A DNA stretch of 64,000 bases from Oscillospiraceae bacterium. Lineage in GTDB: Bacteria > Bacillota > Clostridia > Oscillospirales > Oscillospiraceae. Positions within the stretch are counted from its first letter, which is position 1. Every line of letters starts with the position of its first letter. The notes under the pieces are model-generated. The model had not been told where the DNA came from. It worked only from the letters and a program-made list of their open reading frames with translations, and searched no databases. This document shows, in pieces, positions 38,512-46,920 of this stretch. Made by a program: the position numbers and the translations under genes. Location of the stretch: NCBI GenBank assembly GCA_009777235.1, contig WRMH01000006.1:51897-115896 (forward strand). The letters are read 5' to 3'.

Positions 38512-39236
38512 AAATCAGCTACCAGCCCCAGTATTTGCTCGTTTTCCATCGCCTCATACAAGGCTCGGTATATATAGTAATCCGCCGGGGTGGTGACCTT
38601 TAAGTTGTTTGGCGTGCTCGTCACAGTGTGCATCTTCACATTGTAAGCACCGCATAAGAACGCGGAATCCACAACCCTTAGCCCGTCTCTTTCCGCCCGC
38701 CTGTATAAGTCCCAAATCTGCCCATATCTGAAAGACTGCGGAGCTTTGGCCGTAAACATTTCGTTTCTAAGGGGAACGTTGATTATTGTATTATCCGGCT
38801 CTAAGCGGACTACGCTTTCCGTTGTAGCTTCAATTGTAATGGCATTGCCGTATTCTTTGACCTTGGCAATGTTCGCGGAAATTAAATCGGCGTTTATGAG
38901 CGGACGCACCCCGTCATGTATCAGTACGATGTCATCCGGGTTGCACACATTTTCAAGAGCTTGCAAGCCGTTATATATTGACTTATCGCCGCTGTCTCCG
39001 CCCGGCACGATTTGACTTATCTTGTCGAGAGCGTATTGCTTGATCATATATTTGAGCTCCGCTATCCGGTCTTCTATACACACCACGACAATATTGTCTA
39101 TCTCAGAGTGGATTTCAAAATGCTCAATCGTGTAAATAATAATGGGTTTTCCGTGCATCTCCAGAAATTGCTTTGGCTTTGCGCGGGCATTCATGCGAAC
39201 GCCGGTGCCTCCGGCAAATATGAGGGCTGTATTCAT
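38508..39236 (-). CDS. IspD/TarI-family cytidylyltransferase
   Basis: This 242-residue nucleotidyltransferase has an ALIFAGGTGVRM loop, KPKQFLEMHGKPI with the CTP-binding Lys, HDGVRP near residue 106, and a closing TTPADYYIYRAL segment. These features fit IspD or the closely related ribitol-5-phosphate cytidylyltransferase TarI. The glycopolymer context favours an alditol-phosphate substrate over isoprenoid synthesis. AAGGAGG precedes the ATG by 7 bases. It is coupled to the DUF4422 gene. Confidence 0.87.
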   Translation of the reverse strand: MNTALIFAGGTGVRMNARAKPKQFLEMHGKPIIIYTIEHFEIHSEIDNIVVVCIEDRIAELKYMIKQYALDKISQIVPGGDSGDKSIYNGLQALENVCNPDDIVLIHDGVRPLINADLISANIAKVKEYGNAITIEATTESVVRLEPDNTIINVPLRNEMFTAKAPQSFRYGQIWDLYRRAERDGLRVVDSAFLCGAYNVKMHTVTSTPNNLKVTTPADYYIYRALYEAMENEQILGLVADL

Positions 39237-39341
39237 CGTGTGACCTCCTTGTCATCGCGCCGGGCTTTGGCTATCTCCGGCGGCATATCTTATGCTATTA
39301 TACACCATAATACGCCATAATGAAACCCCGCCGAACAAATC

Positions 39342-40385
39342 TCAACCCCCGTGCCAATCTCTTATCATGCGCTCATACATATCAACAAGCCCATACTTCG
39401 GTTTCCAGCCGAGTGCCATCAGCTTATCCGCGCTCAGCGTATAGCTGACATCCGGCGCGTAGCCGCGCTTTTCAATATCGCCTGGAATATTTATAACTAC
39501 CGAAACCTTTCCTCCGGCAACTTTATCCGCGACTAAATGCGCCATTTCCCGTACCGTCACGCTCGCGGCGGGATTTGCGACATTGTACGCCTCGCCGTTT
39601 TTGCCTTTCAAAAGCAGCAAAAACAATCCGCGCACCGCGTCTGACATATAGCAGTAATTGCCCCGCGATTTACCCTGCGTGTGCAACACTACGTCCTCTC
39701 CGGCGACTGCGGCTCTCGCAAACTGCGCGAATACTCTTGTATCGTCTTTTGGCGTACCCGCCCCGAAAGTTTGCGCGAGCCGTGCAATTTTTATGGGGGT
39801 TTCATGCTGAAAAAGCCAGCAATTGCACATCACCTCGCACATTCTCTTGCTCTCGGGATAACAGCTTCGCGGATTTGTTATGTCAATATACCCCAAATCC
39901 TTTTCGGTTATCAAAGACAAGTTGAGGTCTGTGAGCCCATAGACCTCTATTGATGAGAGGTAAACCATGCTTTTCACTTGCTTTTCTCTCGCTAAAACAA
40001 GTATATTTTCCGTGCCCTTCAACGACGTTTCGCATACGCGCAAAGGGTTTAAAATCATCTCTGCGGAACTTGTCACCGCCGCGCAGTGAAAAATATAGTC
40101 AATGTTTTGAGAAAGCTCGATGGGCTTTCTTATATCATGCTTGTGAAAAATAGCTTTGTATTTTTCTACGAGCACCGCCGCTTTCGCTTCATTTTGGCCA
40201 AGTGCTATGATTTTGATGTCCAGATTATGCTCAACGCTCGCGGCGCGCAATGTTCGCACAATAACCGAGCCGATTGCGCCGGTCGCGCCCGTGACAAGCA
40301 CAGTACCGTTTTTCAATTTCCGCCACGGAATATTTTTATCAAAAATCGTTTCGTTCAAATCTTCGCATAAGATCATATTTTTCAC
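39342..40385 (-). CDS. NAD-dependent NDP-sugar epimerase/dehydratase
   Basis: This 347-residue extended SDR begins at GTG 40383-40385 with GGGAGG upstream. It has TGATGAIGSVIV as the NAD loop, YLSSIEVYG, and YPESKRMCE with the catalytic Tyr and Lys. Proteins of this subgroup are often next to IspD/TarI genes in surface polymer clusters and may reduce or epimerise the sugar before activation. Its exact reaction is not clear. It sits 105 bases upstream of the cytidylyltransferase. Confidence 0.82.
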   Translation of the reverse strand: MKNMILCEDLNETIFDKNIPWRKLKNGTVLVTGATGAIGSVIVRTLRAASVEHNLDIKIIALGQNEAKAAVLVEKYKAIFHKHDIRKPIELSQNIDYIFHCAAVTSSAEMILNPLRVCETSLKGTENILVLAREKQVKSMVYLSSIEVYGLTDLNLSLITEKDLGYIDITNPRSCYPESKRMCEVMCNCWLFQHETPIKIARLAQTFGAGTPKDDTRVFAQFARAAVAGEDVVLHTQGKSRGNYCYMSDAVRGLFLLLLKGKNGEAYNVANPAASVTVREMAHLVADKVAGGKVSVVINIPGDIEKRGYAPDVSYTLSADKLMALGWKPKYGLVDMYERMIRDWHGG

Positions 40386-40472
40386 CGTTTTTTACCTCCC
40401 GGTTTGTAAAACTGTCTTTTGTAAATGAATGACGGCTTTTTTCCTACACGCTCAGTAATCGCTCATCTATTT

Positions 40473-41567
40473 TCACACCCTCTCCGAAAAATCCAACGCC
40501 TCGGCAATAACCTTGTCCATGTCAAAGTATTTGTACTGACCCAGACGCCCGCCAAAATACACATCGTCTTGCCCGTCGGCCAACGCCTTATATTTTTCGT
40601 AAAGCGCGTTGTTTCGCTCATCGTTTATCGGATAATATGGCTCCAAACCGCGCTCCCAGGCTGCGGGATATTCATGTGTAATGACCGTGTTGGGCTGGTT
40701 TCCAAACGCAAAATGCTTATGTTCAATGACGCGGGTGTATGGCACTTCCCGTTCGGTATAATTTACGATGGCATTGCCCTGATAGTTGTCAGTTGGCAAT
40801 ATTTTTGTTTCAAAGCGAAGCGAGCGGTATTCCAAAGCACCGAAGCGGCAGCCGAAAAACTCATCAATCGCCCCGGTATAAACGGTTTTTTTCGCAATGC
40901 CCGGATTGCGGGCGATAAAATCAAAATAGTCTGTATTCAGGCGCACCTCGCAATTTTCAAGCATTTTTTCCGCGATCGGCGTATATCCGCCGACGGGGAT
41001 GCCCTGAAATGGATCGTCAAAATAGTTGTTGTCATACACGAAACGCAAAGGCAGCCGCTTGATGATGAACGGCGGCAAATCTTTACAGTCACGCCCCCAT
41101 TGCTTTTCGGTATACCCTTTGATAAGTTTTTCGTATATGTCCCGACCCACCAAAAACAGCGCTTGCTCCTCCAAATTTTTTGGCTCTTTAATGCCTGATT
41201 TTAAACGCTGCGCGTCTATCATTGCTCTTGCTTCGTCAGGAGTCTTAACGCCCCACATCTTGTTAAAGGTATTCATATTGAACGGAAGGTTATATATTTC
41301 ATTTTTATAATTGGCAACGGGCATATTTATATAGTGGTTAAACTCCGCAAACTTGTTTATGTAATCCCACACCTTTTTATTTTTTGTGTGAAATATGTGC
41401 GGCCCGTATTTATGGACACAGATACCTTCCACATCTTCTGTATAGATGTTTCCGCCAATATGGCCGCGCCGGTCAAGCACTATGCACTTTTTCCCGGCTT
41501 TTGTCATTTCATGCGCCGCGACAACTCCGAACAAACCGGCTCCCACAATCAAATAGTCGTATTTCAT
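40473..41567 (-). CDS. glf: UDP-galactopyranose mutase
   Basis: This 364-residue flavoenzyme interconverts UDP-galactopyranose and UDP-galactofuranose. The FAD loop VGAGLFGVVAAHE is at residues 7-19, followed by GGNIYTED, HKYGPHIFHT with the conserved His, and GYTEKQWG around 175. The family-typical FGGRLGQYKYFDMD closes the C-terminus. GAGAGG lies upstream of the ATG. Galactofuranose is therefore likely in the surface glycan, with UDP-galactose from galE. Confidence 0.96.
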   Translation of the reverse strand: MKYDYLIVGAGLFGVVAAHEMTKAGKKCIVLDRRGHIGGNIYTEDVEGICVHKYGPHIFHTKNKKVWDYINKFAEFNHYINMPVANYKNEIYNLPFNMNTFNKMWGVKTPDEARAMIDAQRLKSGIKEPKNLEEQALFLVGRDIYEKLIKGYTEKQWGRDCKDLPPFIIKRLPLRFVYDNNYFDDPFQGIPVGGYTPIAEKMLENCEVRLNTDYFDFIARNPGIAKKTVYTGAIDEFFGCRFGALEYRSLRFETKILPTDNYQGNAIVNYTEREVPYTRVIEHKHFAFGNQPNTVITHEYPAAWERGLEPYYPINDERNNALYEKYKALADGQDDVYFGGRLGQYKYFDMDKVIAEALDFSERV

Positions 41568-41643
41568 ATTATTTACCTCTCACCTATTCATATTAAGTGT
41601 AAAAATATCATATTCAAAGACACATTCTAAAATGAATGTTTCC

Positions 41644-41721
41644 CTAAAATCTTGGCTCTGTCAAGGTGTACTTGTCAAGTAAAGTAGACATATTTTTTAT
41701 TTTTGTGATTTCATCAGTCAT
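41644..41721 (-). CDS. Possible 25-residue peptide or coding remnant after fic
   Basis: ATG 41719-41721 has GGAGATG 6 bases upstream and encodes 25 residues (MTDEITKIKNMSTLL) before TAG. It begins 15 bases after the fic stop on the same strand. It may be the start of a gene whose rest was lost. No family is recognised. Confidence 0.25.
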   Translation of the reverse strand: MTDEITKIKNMSTLLDKYTLTEPRF

Positions 41722-41736
41722 TTCACATCTCCAGGA

Positions 41737-42798
41737 TCATTTTGGCTGATTATCCGTTTTACCATAAGCAGACGAACGCCCACCGCCGGTTTTGATTAAA
41801 TATCCGCTGACCACAAGCGAAGCTAGTGTGCGCTCTATCGTTATCTTGCTGATGTCCGGGCAGTCTTCTATAATATCCCTTTTTGTGATTTTACCGATTT
41901 TCCGATCTATTACTGCCTTTATGCGATCGGGCTTTGACAATCCGCGATGCTGCAGATAGGTCACGCGCTCCTCAAACTCATAGTACGCTTTCTGAACAAT
42001 TCCAAGATAATAACGAACAAACGGGATGTAATCGCTTTTGTTGTCGTGCCAATCTGTTGAGCTGTTTTGCAACACCTCGTAATAAGTATCTTTGGTGTTC
42101 TCAATCAGCTTTTCTAAACTAATATATTTCCCAACAATATACCCAGCACGATAGAAAAGCAACAGCGTCAATAAGCGGCTCATACGTCCGTTGCCGTCAT
42201 TGAAAGGGTGAATACAAAGAAAATCCAACACAAACATAGGTATTAGCAGGAGCGGGTCATGTTCGCGTTTTCCCATACTTTTAACAAATGAATCACAAAG
42301 GTTTTCCATCGCGTTTGCTGTCAGATATGCGGGCGTTGGCGTGAAACGAATTTTTTCGCTGTCGTCTGAGCCGGTTTCGGTAATGAAATTATCGGCGTTT
42401 TTGTATGAACCGCCAATTGATGTCCCCGAAAACGAGTACAACTGTTTATGCAGTTGTAAAATGACGTTCGGCCGCGGGTGAATATAGTCATAGCTTTCGT
42501 GAATTGTGGCAAGAACGTCACGATACCCCGCAATTTCCTGCTCCGTCCGATTACGAGGCGCTGATTTGTCCCGAACCAATTCTTCCAATCGCTTGTCGGT
42601 AGTACGAATACCCTCAATTCGATTTGACGCACCCGTGCTTTGTACTTTCGCAATTTCCGTCAGTGTGGTAAGCGCGTCCGTATGTGCCTCGATGTATAGC
42701 TCTTGTTTCCCCTTGTGTTCATGAATATTTGTGAGCATTGACACGATGTCGGGCGTGAGCAGGGCTTTGGGAGTGTTTTTGTAATCAAATACTTTCAT
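41737..42798 (-). CDS. Fic protein 1 with autoinhibitory helix and C-terminal winged helix
   Basis: This 353-residue Fic protein has the active-site motif HPFNDGNGRMSR (residues 197-208). The inhibitory helix motif is SNRIEG near residues 58-63, so it is a class II Fic, normally held inactive until the helix moves. Fic enzymes transfer AMP from ATP to Thr, Ser or Tyr on target proteins. The C-terminal 80 residues look like a winged-helix DNA-binding domain (DCPDISKITIERTL). Its promoter carries two 22-bp direct repeats just upstream, a likely binding site. A second Fic lies 1 kb away. Confidence 0.93.
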   Translation of the reverse strand: MKVFDYKNTPKALLTPDIVSMLTNIHEHKGKQELYIEAHTDALTTLTEIAKVQSTGASNRIEGIRTTDKRLEELVRDKSAPRNRTEQEIAGYRDVLATIHESYDYIHPRPNVILQLHKQLYSFSGTSIGGSYKNADNFITETGSDDSEKIRFTPTPAYLTANAMENLCDSFVKSMGKREHDPLLLIPMFVLDFLCIHPFNDGNGRMSRLLTLLLFYRAGYIVGKYISLEKLIENTKDTYYEVLQNSSTDWHDNKSDYIPFVRYYLGIVQKAYYEFEERVTYLQHRGLSKPDRIKAVIDRKIGKITKRDIIEDCPDISKITIERTLASLVVSGYLIKTGGGRSSAYGKTDNQPK

Positions 42799-42832
42799 TG
42801 CGTTTTTCCTTCACTCCTTCATAATCTACATC

Positions 42833-42861
42833 ATTGTACCGCAAAATGACGTAATTTACAA
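42833..42861 (-). promoter_or_regulatory. Promoter for fic 1
   Basis: On the minus strand TTGTAA (42856-42861) and TACAAT (42833-42838) are 17 bases apart, about 35 bases before the fic ATG. The 22-bp direct repeats start 5 bases beyond the -35 box. Confidence 0.6.
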
Positions 42862-42865
42862 GTGA

Positions 42866-42909
42866 GTGATAGTGAAAGTTTACCAAAGTGATAGTGAAAG
42901 TTTACCAAA
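42866..42909. repeat. Two perfect 22-bp direct repeats in the fic/HEPN intergenic region
   Basis: GTGATAGTGAAAGTTTACCA continues for two more bases and is repeated head-to-tail at 42866-42887 and 42888-42909. The pair lies between the divergent fic 1 and HEPN-MNT promoters. Two tandem identical sites suggest binding of a dimeric regulator. Confidence 0.9.
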
Positions 42910-42940
42910 GTTGTTTTCTCTGCTCTCATAATAAAATACT

Positions 42941-42986
42941 TCTCCGGCATATTGATTTTTCTAAAATTCAATGTATACTGGATTTG
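42941..42986 (+). promoter_or_regulatory. HEPN-MNT promoter within a 46-bp repeated segment
   Basis: TTGATT (42952-42957) and TATACT (42974-42979) are 16 bases apart, about 30 bases before the HEPN start. The surrounding segment from TCTCCGGC to GGATTTG recurs at 58684-58728 with a few changes. Confidence 0.6.
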
Positions 42987-43009
42987 TAGGCAACAATCTC
43001 TAAGGAAAG

Positions 43010-43414
43010 ATGGTGTACGAGGTGAATGATCAAGTTGAGTATTGGTTGGCAATCGCGGATTATGATATTGAAACTGCGAGAGCAATGCTAAAAAGCGGAC
43101 GCTTGCTTTACGTAGGCTTCATGTGTCATCAGTCGATTGAGAAAGCGTTAAAAGCCGTTATTTCCAGTGACTGCGGAGAAGGGGAACTTCCACCAAAAAT
43201 ACATGACCTTTCCAAGTTGGCTGTACGAGCAAATCTATTCGACATAATGTCAGAAGAACAACAAGATTTTATTGAAACATTAAATCCACTCAATATTAAG
43301 GCTCGCTATCCTGAGTACAAAGCAAACTTGGCGGCAGGAATTACAAAGGAAAGTAGCAGAGAGCTTTTAAAGAAGACGGAGGAATTACTATGTTGGATAA
43401 AAAAACAGTTATGA
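43010..43414 (+). CDS. HEPN domain protein (HEPN-MNT pair)
   Basis: This 134-residue all-helical protein matches the HEPN domain (PF05168-like). It has YWLAIADYDIETARAML at the start, then MCHQSIEKALKAVI and a KARYPEY segment near residue 102. The RNase motif R-x4-6-H of toxic HEPNs is not evident, so it may not cleave RNA by that route. AGGA lies only 4 bases before ATG 43010; GTG 43013 is a close alternative start. It overlaps the nucleotidyltransferase by 25 bases. HEPN-MNT pairs usually act as toxin and antitoxin. Confidence 0.88.
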   Translation: MVYEVNDQVEYWLAIADYDIETARAMLKSGRLLYVGFMCHQSIEKALKAVISSDCGEGELPPKIHDLSKLAVRANLFDIMSEEQQDFIETLNPLNIKARYPEYKANLAAGITKESSRELLKKTEELLCWIKKQL

Positions 43415-43722
43415 AAACGGTTGAGCAATATGCGGAAGCTGTGACAAAAGAGCTTTCCCCGTCTGCCATTTTTCTATTTGGCTCGTATATCAATGGGCAT
43501 CCACATGAAGACAGCGACATTGATATTGGTATTGTTTTTGACGGTTTCACGGGCGACTGGATGCAAACGGAAACATGGTTGTGGCGCTTACGTCGTGGAA
43601 TTAGTTTTGACATCGAACCGCATTTGCTTGACAGTGCAGATGATAAAAGCGGTTTTGCGAAGCATGTTATTAAAACAGGGCAGATGATTTACCAAGCAGG
43701 CAATTCTCATCTTCACTCCTAA
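43390..43722 (+). CDS. MNT-type minimal nucleotidyltransferase
   Basis: This 110-residue protein has the polymerase-beta-like motif LFGSYINGHPHEDSDIDIGI (residues about 34-53), with the two Asp of S-D-I-D. MNT antitoxins of this family can AMPylate the HEPN partner. The gene starts inside the HEPN gene, so the two are translationally coupled. The segment DIEPHLLD supplies a third acidic residue. Confidence 0.92.
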   Translation: MLDKKTVMKTVEQYAEAVTKELSPSAIFLFGSYINGHPHEDSDIDIGIVFDGFTGDWMQTETWLWRLRRGISFDIEPHLLDSADDKSGFAKHVIKTGQMIYQAGNSHLHS

Positions 43723-43828
43723 CACGAAGATTCGTCCGAGATAGTGCCTGTCCACATTCTTCTATAGATAGACACTGTTTAGTTATACAACAACTGCCGC
43801 AGGTATGCAACCGGACTGTGTCTAATGA

Positions 43829-44869
43829 TTATTTCTTTATATATTTTGTATTCCGTGCGGTGCCGATTTTTTCAATCAAGCCGCTTTTCAGCATTGCGGC
43901 AAGCACGGCTTCTACCGTAGTTGGGCTGACGTCGGGCAAAATATAGCAGACTTCCTGTTTGGAAATCGGTAAAAGACTGCCCAGCACCGTGGCCTCTATG
44001 CGTTCGCGTTTGGTTACTTTTTTGCTGTTCACTACGGCAAAACGCTTGTCGAGTTCTTTGTAACAGAACAACAATGTTGTAACAAAATTTTCGATGAATG
44101 GGAAGTAGCTGTTTTGCCCTTTGCGCCAAGCAACCGAGCTGTCTTTTAACGCGCTGTAATAATCCGCTTTTGTGCGATTTATTTGCTCTTCAAAAGATAT
44201 ATACCGTCCCGCGTTAAAGCCGTTTTTATACAACAAAAGTAAGGACAATAAACGCGACATTCTGCCGTTGCCGTCTGAGAATGGGTGGACGCACAGAAAG
44301 TCTAAAACAAAACATGGAATTAACAGCAACTGATTTATGTTGTAATTACTGCGTGCATCCAAATACGCCAGCACAAGCTGCTCCATTGCTTCGGGTGTTT
44401 CGGCGGCGGTAACAGGCTCAAAGCGAACGCGCCTGACGCCGCCCACCATTTCCATAATCATATTATCGTTCTCTTTATACGCACCGCCGCCGGTGGGCGT
44501 GTATGACAGCATAATTTCGTGAAAACGCAGTATATCGCGCTCCCGAATATCGAGAACGCCTTGTTTCTCGTGTATAAGACTGAGCGCATCGCGGTATCCC
44601 GCGATTTCCGCTTCGTTGTGGTTTAGCGGCGCGCTGTTTTGATTCACAATTTCGTGGATACGCTGTTCGCTTGTAATAATGCCCTCAATCTCGTTAGAAC
44701 CCTTGACCGACTGCACTTTAGCGATACTTTCCAACCGCTCAAAAACCTCGCCGAAGTTTTCTTTGCGTTCATTTTCACGTTCACGCAGTTCGCTTATTTT
44801 ACTGACGATGTTCACGAGACCGGCGGGAAGCATTCCATGTTCCAAAAAGGAATAATCAAAAAATCGCAT
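43829..44869 (-). CDS. Fic protein 2 with autoinhibitory helix and C-terminal winged helix
   Basis: I start at ATG 44867-44869 (MRFFDYSF), with AGGAGG 5 bases upstream, removing 13 residues from the track ORF. The 346-residue protein has HPFSDGNGRMSR (195-206) and the class II inhibitory motif SNEIEG (58-63). The C-terminus resembles a winged helix (DVSPTTVEAVLAAML). It has the same layout as Fic 1 and is probably an old duplicate or a related mobile module. A perfect 12-bp inverted repeat overlaps its promoter, consistent with autoregulation. Confidence 0.92.
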   Translation of the reverse strand: MRFFDYSFLEHGMLPAGLVNIVSKISELRERENERKENFGEVFERLESIAKVQSVKGSNEIEGIITSEQRIHEIVNQNSAPLNHNEAEIAGYRDALSLIHEKQGVLDIRERDILRFHEIMLSYTPTGGGAYKENDNMIMEMVGGVRRVRFEPVTAAETPEAMEQLVLAYLDARSNYNINQLLLIPCFVLDFLCVHPFSDGNGRMSRLLSLLLLYKNGFNAGRYISFEEQINRTKADYYSALKDSSVAWRKGQNSYFPFIENFVTTLLFCYKELDKRFAVVNSKKVTKRERIEATVLGSLLPISKQEVCYILPDVSPTTVEAVLAAMLKSGLIEKIGTARNTKYIKK

Positions 44870-44887
44870 ATCTGCCTCCTGTCTAAC

Positions 44888-44927
44888 TATCTGCATATAT
44901 AATAGCATTTTATATGCAGATAATCAA
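44888..44927 (-). promoter_or_regulatory. fic 2 promoter with perfect 12-bp inverted-repeat operator
   Basis: On the minus strand TTGATT (44922-44927) and TATTAT (44899-44904) are 17 bases apart. The inverted repeat TATCTGCATATA (44888-44899) and TATATGCAGATA (44911-44922) is perfect, with 11 bases between. It spans the -10 box and touches the -35 box, so a bound dimer would block RNA polymerase. Confidence 0.65.
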
Positions 44928-44945
44928 GAGGTTACTTCATATACA

Positions 44946-46838
44946 TTGACTCCTGTAAAACCTAACTGCTCTGTAACTTTACTTTCGGCTCTTGGAATCT
45001 ATTGTTATAAAGGTTTGGAAGACGATTCTGTTGTTAAGGCAAGATTGTGGTTTACTGAATCAGACTATATTTCTGAAGGCTGGTTCCGTCAACGAATATA
45101 TGTTGTTGATGCGAATCCTTTCGGGAAAGGTATGCCACAAGTCTCGGTAATAACAGATGTTAGGCATACGGCGACAGCTCTTTTAGCTGCCTTATGCTTT
45201 GATGCACCAGTAACTTTCATTGCAGATGCGCTTAGAAATTTGCTCAAGGATGAATGTCGAGATTTTAATCATAAAGGATGGAAAGCTGACATGAGCGACA
45301 AGCTCGCTCCATCGGATCTTTATGCAACTATATATATGCTTGCAAGTCTGTATTCTTTAAAAGTGTCAGCGTCCTGTACGGCCTACGGCCTTACAATTCT
45401 TGGCATTAATAAACTTTTAAGAAATGGCTTGAATGCAATATGCGATAAACAACCGCATGAACTTGGATATAACAATTCTATCGAACAATCATTAAGAACA
45501 AATGCGATAATACTATTTTTTCTTGCGCCTCTTCTTGCTGATATTTACCCAGAATATCTAGAAGAATCTGTAAAATTCATTATGCGATATGTACATAGAG
45601 ATAATGGTGTTGCTACTTGGCTTGATGGTGATTTTGATACCACTGTAAGCATTTTAGCAGGCTTAGTCGCGGCGGAAAAACATCTTAATGGAAAAAACGT
45701 TAACCTTGATACAGTCATCAAAGAAACCAAATGTTTTGTCGAAACGGAATTTAATACCCGATCTGTTTTTCATCCAGTAAGCTTAAGCTTTATTTTGTTC
45801 ATATACACCAATACGAATTTGCATAAATCAGTTCATTCAACGGAATCAAAAGAGGAGGATACCATCATAGACATTCTGTTAATGGTTTCTACAAAAGCGG
45901 AAGAACAAGCCATAACCAAATTGGAACATTTTGAGGAACGAGAACTAAATGATAGACTCTCGTATTTATTCCGTAGCGAGAAAGGCCTTAATATAGCGAT
46001 GGCGAGAGGATTCGCGTATGGCGAATTAGATGTGGCAATTATGGCACAAACGATTTATATGCAACTAAAACCGAAAGTTTTAGCGATGGCAGGATTTTGC
46101 GCTGGAAAACGCGGAGAGCAAGCGTTAGGTGATGTGGTTATCGCAGATAGGGTTTTCAATTACGATATAGGCCAGCAAGTTGCTGAGAATAAAATAAAAC
46201 CACAGATTTCCAGTTATAATTTAGATGTTAGAGTTAAGCAGAAAATTGAAAGATATGGAGAAAATTGGAGATCTTCCATTCAGTTGGACAAACCAGAAGA
46301 TTTCGACTTTCAATGCTATGCGTTTCTTAGAGAACTCTTGAATTACCCAGACGGAGTAAAACCTAATGTTCTTTACGACAAAAAGAAGTATCCTAATTGG
46401 GAAGATATTGTAAAACATCTTTTGGAGAAAAAATATATCGGAAAAATTAATAATAATGAACAAATTATATTGTCTCAAAAAGGAATTAGATACTTAAATG
46501 AGTTACTTCTTTTATTTCCGGATGGCTTTGTTCCTCCAATTCCTTCAACAATGTTGGGGACACTTGCTACCGGGACAAAAGTTCAACAATGGGATGGAAT
46601 TTTCAATTACTTAAATTCTCAATTCGATAGAAAGTGTAGCGTATTGGATATGGAAGGACATGCGATGGCTAAGATAGCCGAATTTAATGAATGTCCATTC
46701 ATAATTGTAAAAGGCGTAGGAGATTTTGCGCAAAATGGGAAAAAATTTGATAATAGATTTATTGACTATGCTGTGTATTCCTCGTATAGATTTCTTATAG
46801 AATTCTTAGGAAAAAATTTATCAGTTTTTGGTTTGTGA
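44946..46838 (+). CDS. Nucleoside-phosphorylase-domain protein with helical N-terminal region, possibly 5'-truncated
   Basis: The track start is a TTG without a good ribosome binding site. The frame is open back to a stop at 44853 under the fic 2 promoter, so the true N-terminus may be lost. The region up to about residue 330 is helical, with repeats (RHTATALLAAL, FDTTVSILAGL) that recall alpha/alpha-toroid folds. Residues about 345-630 carry a PNP/MTA-SAH-nucleosidase domain: MAGFCAGK, LGDVVIADRVF, LGTLATGT and VLDMEGHAMAKIAE. A roughly 115-residue insertion interrupts it. Such domains occur in bacterial conflict systems, perhaps degrading nucleotides or NAD; that is inference. Confidence 0.75.
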   Translation: MTPVKPNCSVTLLSALGIYCYKGLEDDSVVKARLWFTESDYISEGWFRQRIYVVDANPFGKGMPQVSVITDVRHTATALLAALCFDAPVTFIADALRNLLKDECRDFNHKGWKADMSDKLAPSDLYATIYMLASLYSLKVSASCTAYGLTILGINKLLRNGLNAICDKQPHELGYNNSIEQSLRTNAIILFFLAPLLADIYPEYLEESVKFIMRYVHRDNGVATWLDGDFDTTVSILAGLVAAEKHLNGKNVNLDTVIKETKCFVETEFNTRSVFHPVSLSFILFIYTNTNLHKSVHSTESKEEDTIIDILLMVSTKAEEQAITKLEHFEERELNDRLSYLFRSEKGLNIAMARGFAYGELDVAIMAQTIYMQLKPKVLAMAGFCAGKRGEQALGDVVIADRVFNYDIGQQVAENKIKPQISSYNLDVRVKQKIERYGENWRSSIQLDKPEDFDFQCYAFLRELLNYPDGVKPNVLYDKKKYPNWEDIVKHLLEKKYIGKINNNEQIILSQKGIRYLNELLLLFPDGFVPPIPSTMLGTLATGTKVQQWDGIFNYLNSQFDRKCSVLDMEGHAMAKIAEFNECPFIIVKGVGDFAQNGKKFDNRFIDYAVYSSYRFLIEFLGKNLSVFGL

Positions 46839-46920
46839 ATCTATTTGAATCCTTTATCATAACGACTTAGTTAAGGATAAAGGATTTGGCGAAGCAAAAA
46901 GAAATTGGGAGGACAATGCT

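Noticed and set aside
38508-39236. Isoprenoid-pathway IspD as a firm call
   Set aside because: The neighbours are all glycopolymer genes, so TarI-type activity is at least as likely; only the family is called.
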